Positions 5,814-6,627 of a stretch of 6,627 bases of DNA are shown in pieces. The notes beneath the pieces were generated by a model that saw only the letters and a program-made list of their open reading frames with translations, was not told the DNA's origin and made no database searches. The DNA is taken from positions 3,580 to 10,206 of the forward strand of contig FR899091.1 of assembly GCA_000437255.1 (NCBI GenBank), in the 5' to 3' direction. How positions within the stretch are numbered: the first letter of the stretch is position 1; every line of letters begins with the position of its first letter. Both the position numbers and the translations under genes were made by a program. The DNA comes from Ruminococcus sp. CAG:403. Its GTDB lineage: Bacteria > Bacillota > Clostridia > Oscillospirales > Ruminococcaceae.

Positions 5814-6627
5814 TTAGCGTACAGTATTCGCTCCTGAAATCGGCTGACTGATTAAGCGGTACTGCTCCGGACGGCGATCCCGGAACAAGCCCCAGCTCAA
5901 CCGCTGCTCCTCCAATTCATCCAGATCAAATGTCTCCTGAATGATCTCAGCATAGTCCCGGCTTGCCTGCTGCAAAACCGCACCTGTTGCATCTGTAATG
6001 AAGGAGGTTCCATAAAACGTCAGCGCCGATTTCTGCTGCTGGTTCTCCATGCAGGGCGTTACCGTTTCGGTTCCAATGCGATTGGCGGCAATGACCGGCA
6101 TCAGATTGGCAGCCGCATGTCCCTGCATGACACGCTGCCAGTGCGGTGCGCTGTCCACCTCCAGAATGGGCTCCGAACCAATGGCGGTCGGATACAGCAG
6201 CAGTTCTGCTCCCATCAATGCCATGCAGCGTGCAGTTTCCGGGAACCACTGATCCCAGCAAATTCCAACGCCGATGGTGCCGTACTGGGTCTTCCAAACC
6301 CGGAATCCGGTATCCCCTGGTGTAAAATAAAATTTCTCCTGATAGAAATGGTCATCCGGAATGTGCGTTTTTCGGTAACAGCCTAGGTAGCTGCCGTCTG
6401 CATCAATCATCGCAATGGAATTGAACGTGTTATTTCCGGCACGCTCAAAAAAACTGATGGGCAGCACCACATGCAGCTCTGCTGCAATCGGCTGAAATCT
6501 TGCAATGGCAGGATTCTCTTCCGGGGTGGTTGCCAGCTGATAGTATGCATACTGCCGTTCCTGGCAGAAATATGGTGTTTCAAACAACTCCGGCAACAGG
6601 ATGACATTGGCACCTGCTGCGGCAGCC
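5814..6627 (-). CDS. aguB: N-carbamoylputrescine amidase (partial, start outside window)
   Basis: This is a nitrilase-superfamily amidase that hydrolyses N-carbamoylputrescine to putrescine, CO2 and ammonia, the last step of the agmatine deiminase route to putrescine, in the cytoplasm. The catalytic Glu-Lys-Cys triad is present: Glu in LPELFETPYFCQ (codon 6588-6590), Lys in YRKTHIPDD (6369-6371) and Cys in GVGICWDQWFPE (6258-6260). The ELFETPYF sequence, the ICWDQWFPE motif and the C-terminal SWGLFRDRRPEQYRLI are characteristic of this enzyme rather than other nitrilases. The reading frame stays open to the window edge. The residues before LPELFE read AAAAGANVIL, which is family-like, so the TTG at 6596 is an internal Leu codon and not the start. 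About 270 of the usual 290-300 residues are visible. Agmatine deiminase (aguA) is expected nearby, upstream beyond the edge, but that is inference. The gene ends at the shared terminator at 5761-5795. Confidence 0.93.
   Translation of the reverse strand, partial: AAAAGANVILLPELFETPYFCQERQYAYYQLATTPEENPAIARFQPIAAELHVVLPISFFERAGNNTFNSIAMIDADGSYLGCYRKTHIPDDHFYQEKFYFTPGDTGFRVWKTQYGTIGVGICWDQWFPETARCMALMGAELLLYPTAIGSEPILEVDSAPHWQRVMQGHAAANLMPVIAANRIGTETVTPCMENQQQKSALTFYGTSFITDATGAVLQQASRDYAEIIQETFDLDELEEQRLSWGLFRDRRPEQYRLISQPISGANTVR

Noticed and set aside
6594..6596. TTG as the start of the amidase
   Set aside because: The frame remains open to the window edge and the preceding residues (AAAAGANVIL) match the family sequence before the catalytic Glu, so the gene is truncated by the window instead.

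Overview
The window looks like an ordinary chromosomal segment of a Gram-positive gut-type Firmicute, most likely Clostridia/Oscillospiraceae (Ruminococcus-like). This is inferred from the strong AGGAGG-type ribosome binding sites, the sigma-A-like promoters, the Cys/Ser-rich short lipoprotein and a YfhO-family membrane protein; no rRNA or other marker gene confirms it. No mobile element, CRISPR array, tRNA, rRNA or phage gene was seen.

Layout, left to right: (1) rsmE on the minus strand (3-722), complete, encoding a 16S rRNA m3U1498 methyltransferase. (2) A divergent intergenic region of about 200 bp (723-919) with a strong plus-strand promoter (TTGACA, 17 bp, TGC-TACATT), a perfect 19-bp palindrome at the expected transcription start, and a leader hairpin followed by five T. 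(3) A plus-strand 208-residue lipoprotein (920-1546). (4) A convergent minus-strand gene for an 80-residue single-pass membrane protein (1533-1775) whose 3' end overlaps the lipoprotein gene by 14 bp and which has its own near-consensus promoter (1813-1841). (5) A very large plus-strand gene (1904-5716) for a 1270-residue YfhO/GT-C-type polytopic membrane protein with an unusual C-terminal addition: a further four-helix membrane module and a Lys/Glu/Ala-rich charged tail. (6) A perfect 15-bp-stem bidirectional terminator (5761-5795). (7) The 3' part of a minus-strand aguB-like N-carbamoylputrescine amidase gene (5814 to beyond 6627), whose start lies outside the window.

The genes do not form one operon: strands alternate and each unit carries its own control signals. 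rsmE (ribosome modification) and aguB (putrescine synthesis) are housekeeping or metabolic genes. The lipoprotein, the small membrane protein and the YfhO-like protein are all predicted to act at the cell envelope, but nothing in the sequence proves that they work together. The most distinctive item is the C-terminally extended YfhO-like protein. The rest is mainly of interest for compact regulation: overlapping divergent promoters, an operator-like palindrome, and two terminator-like leader hairpins.
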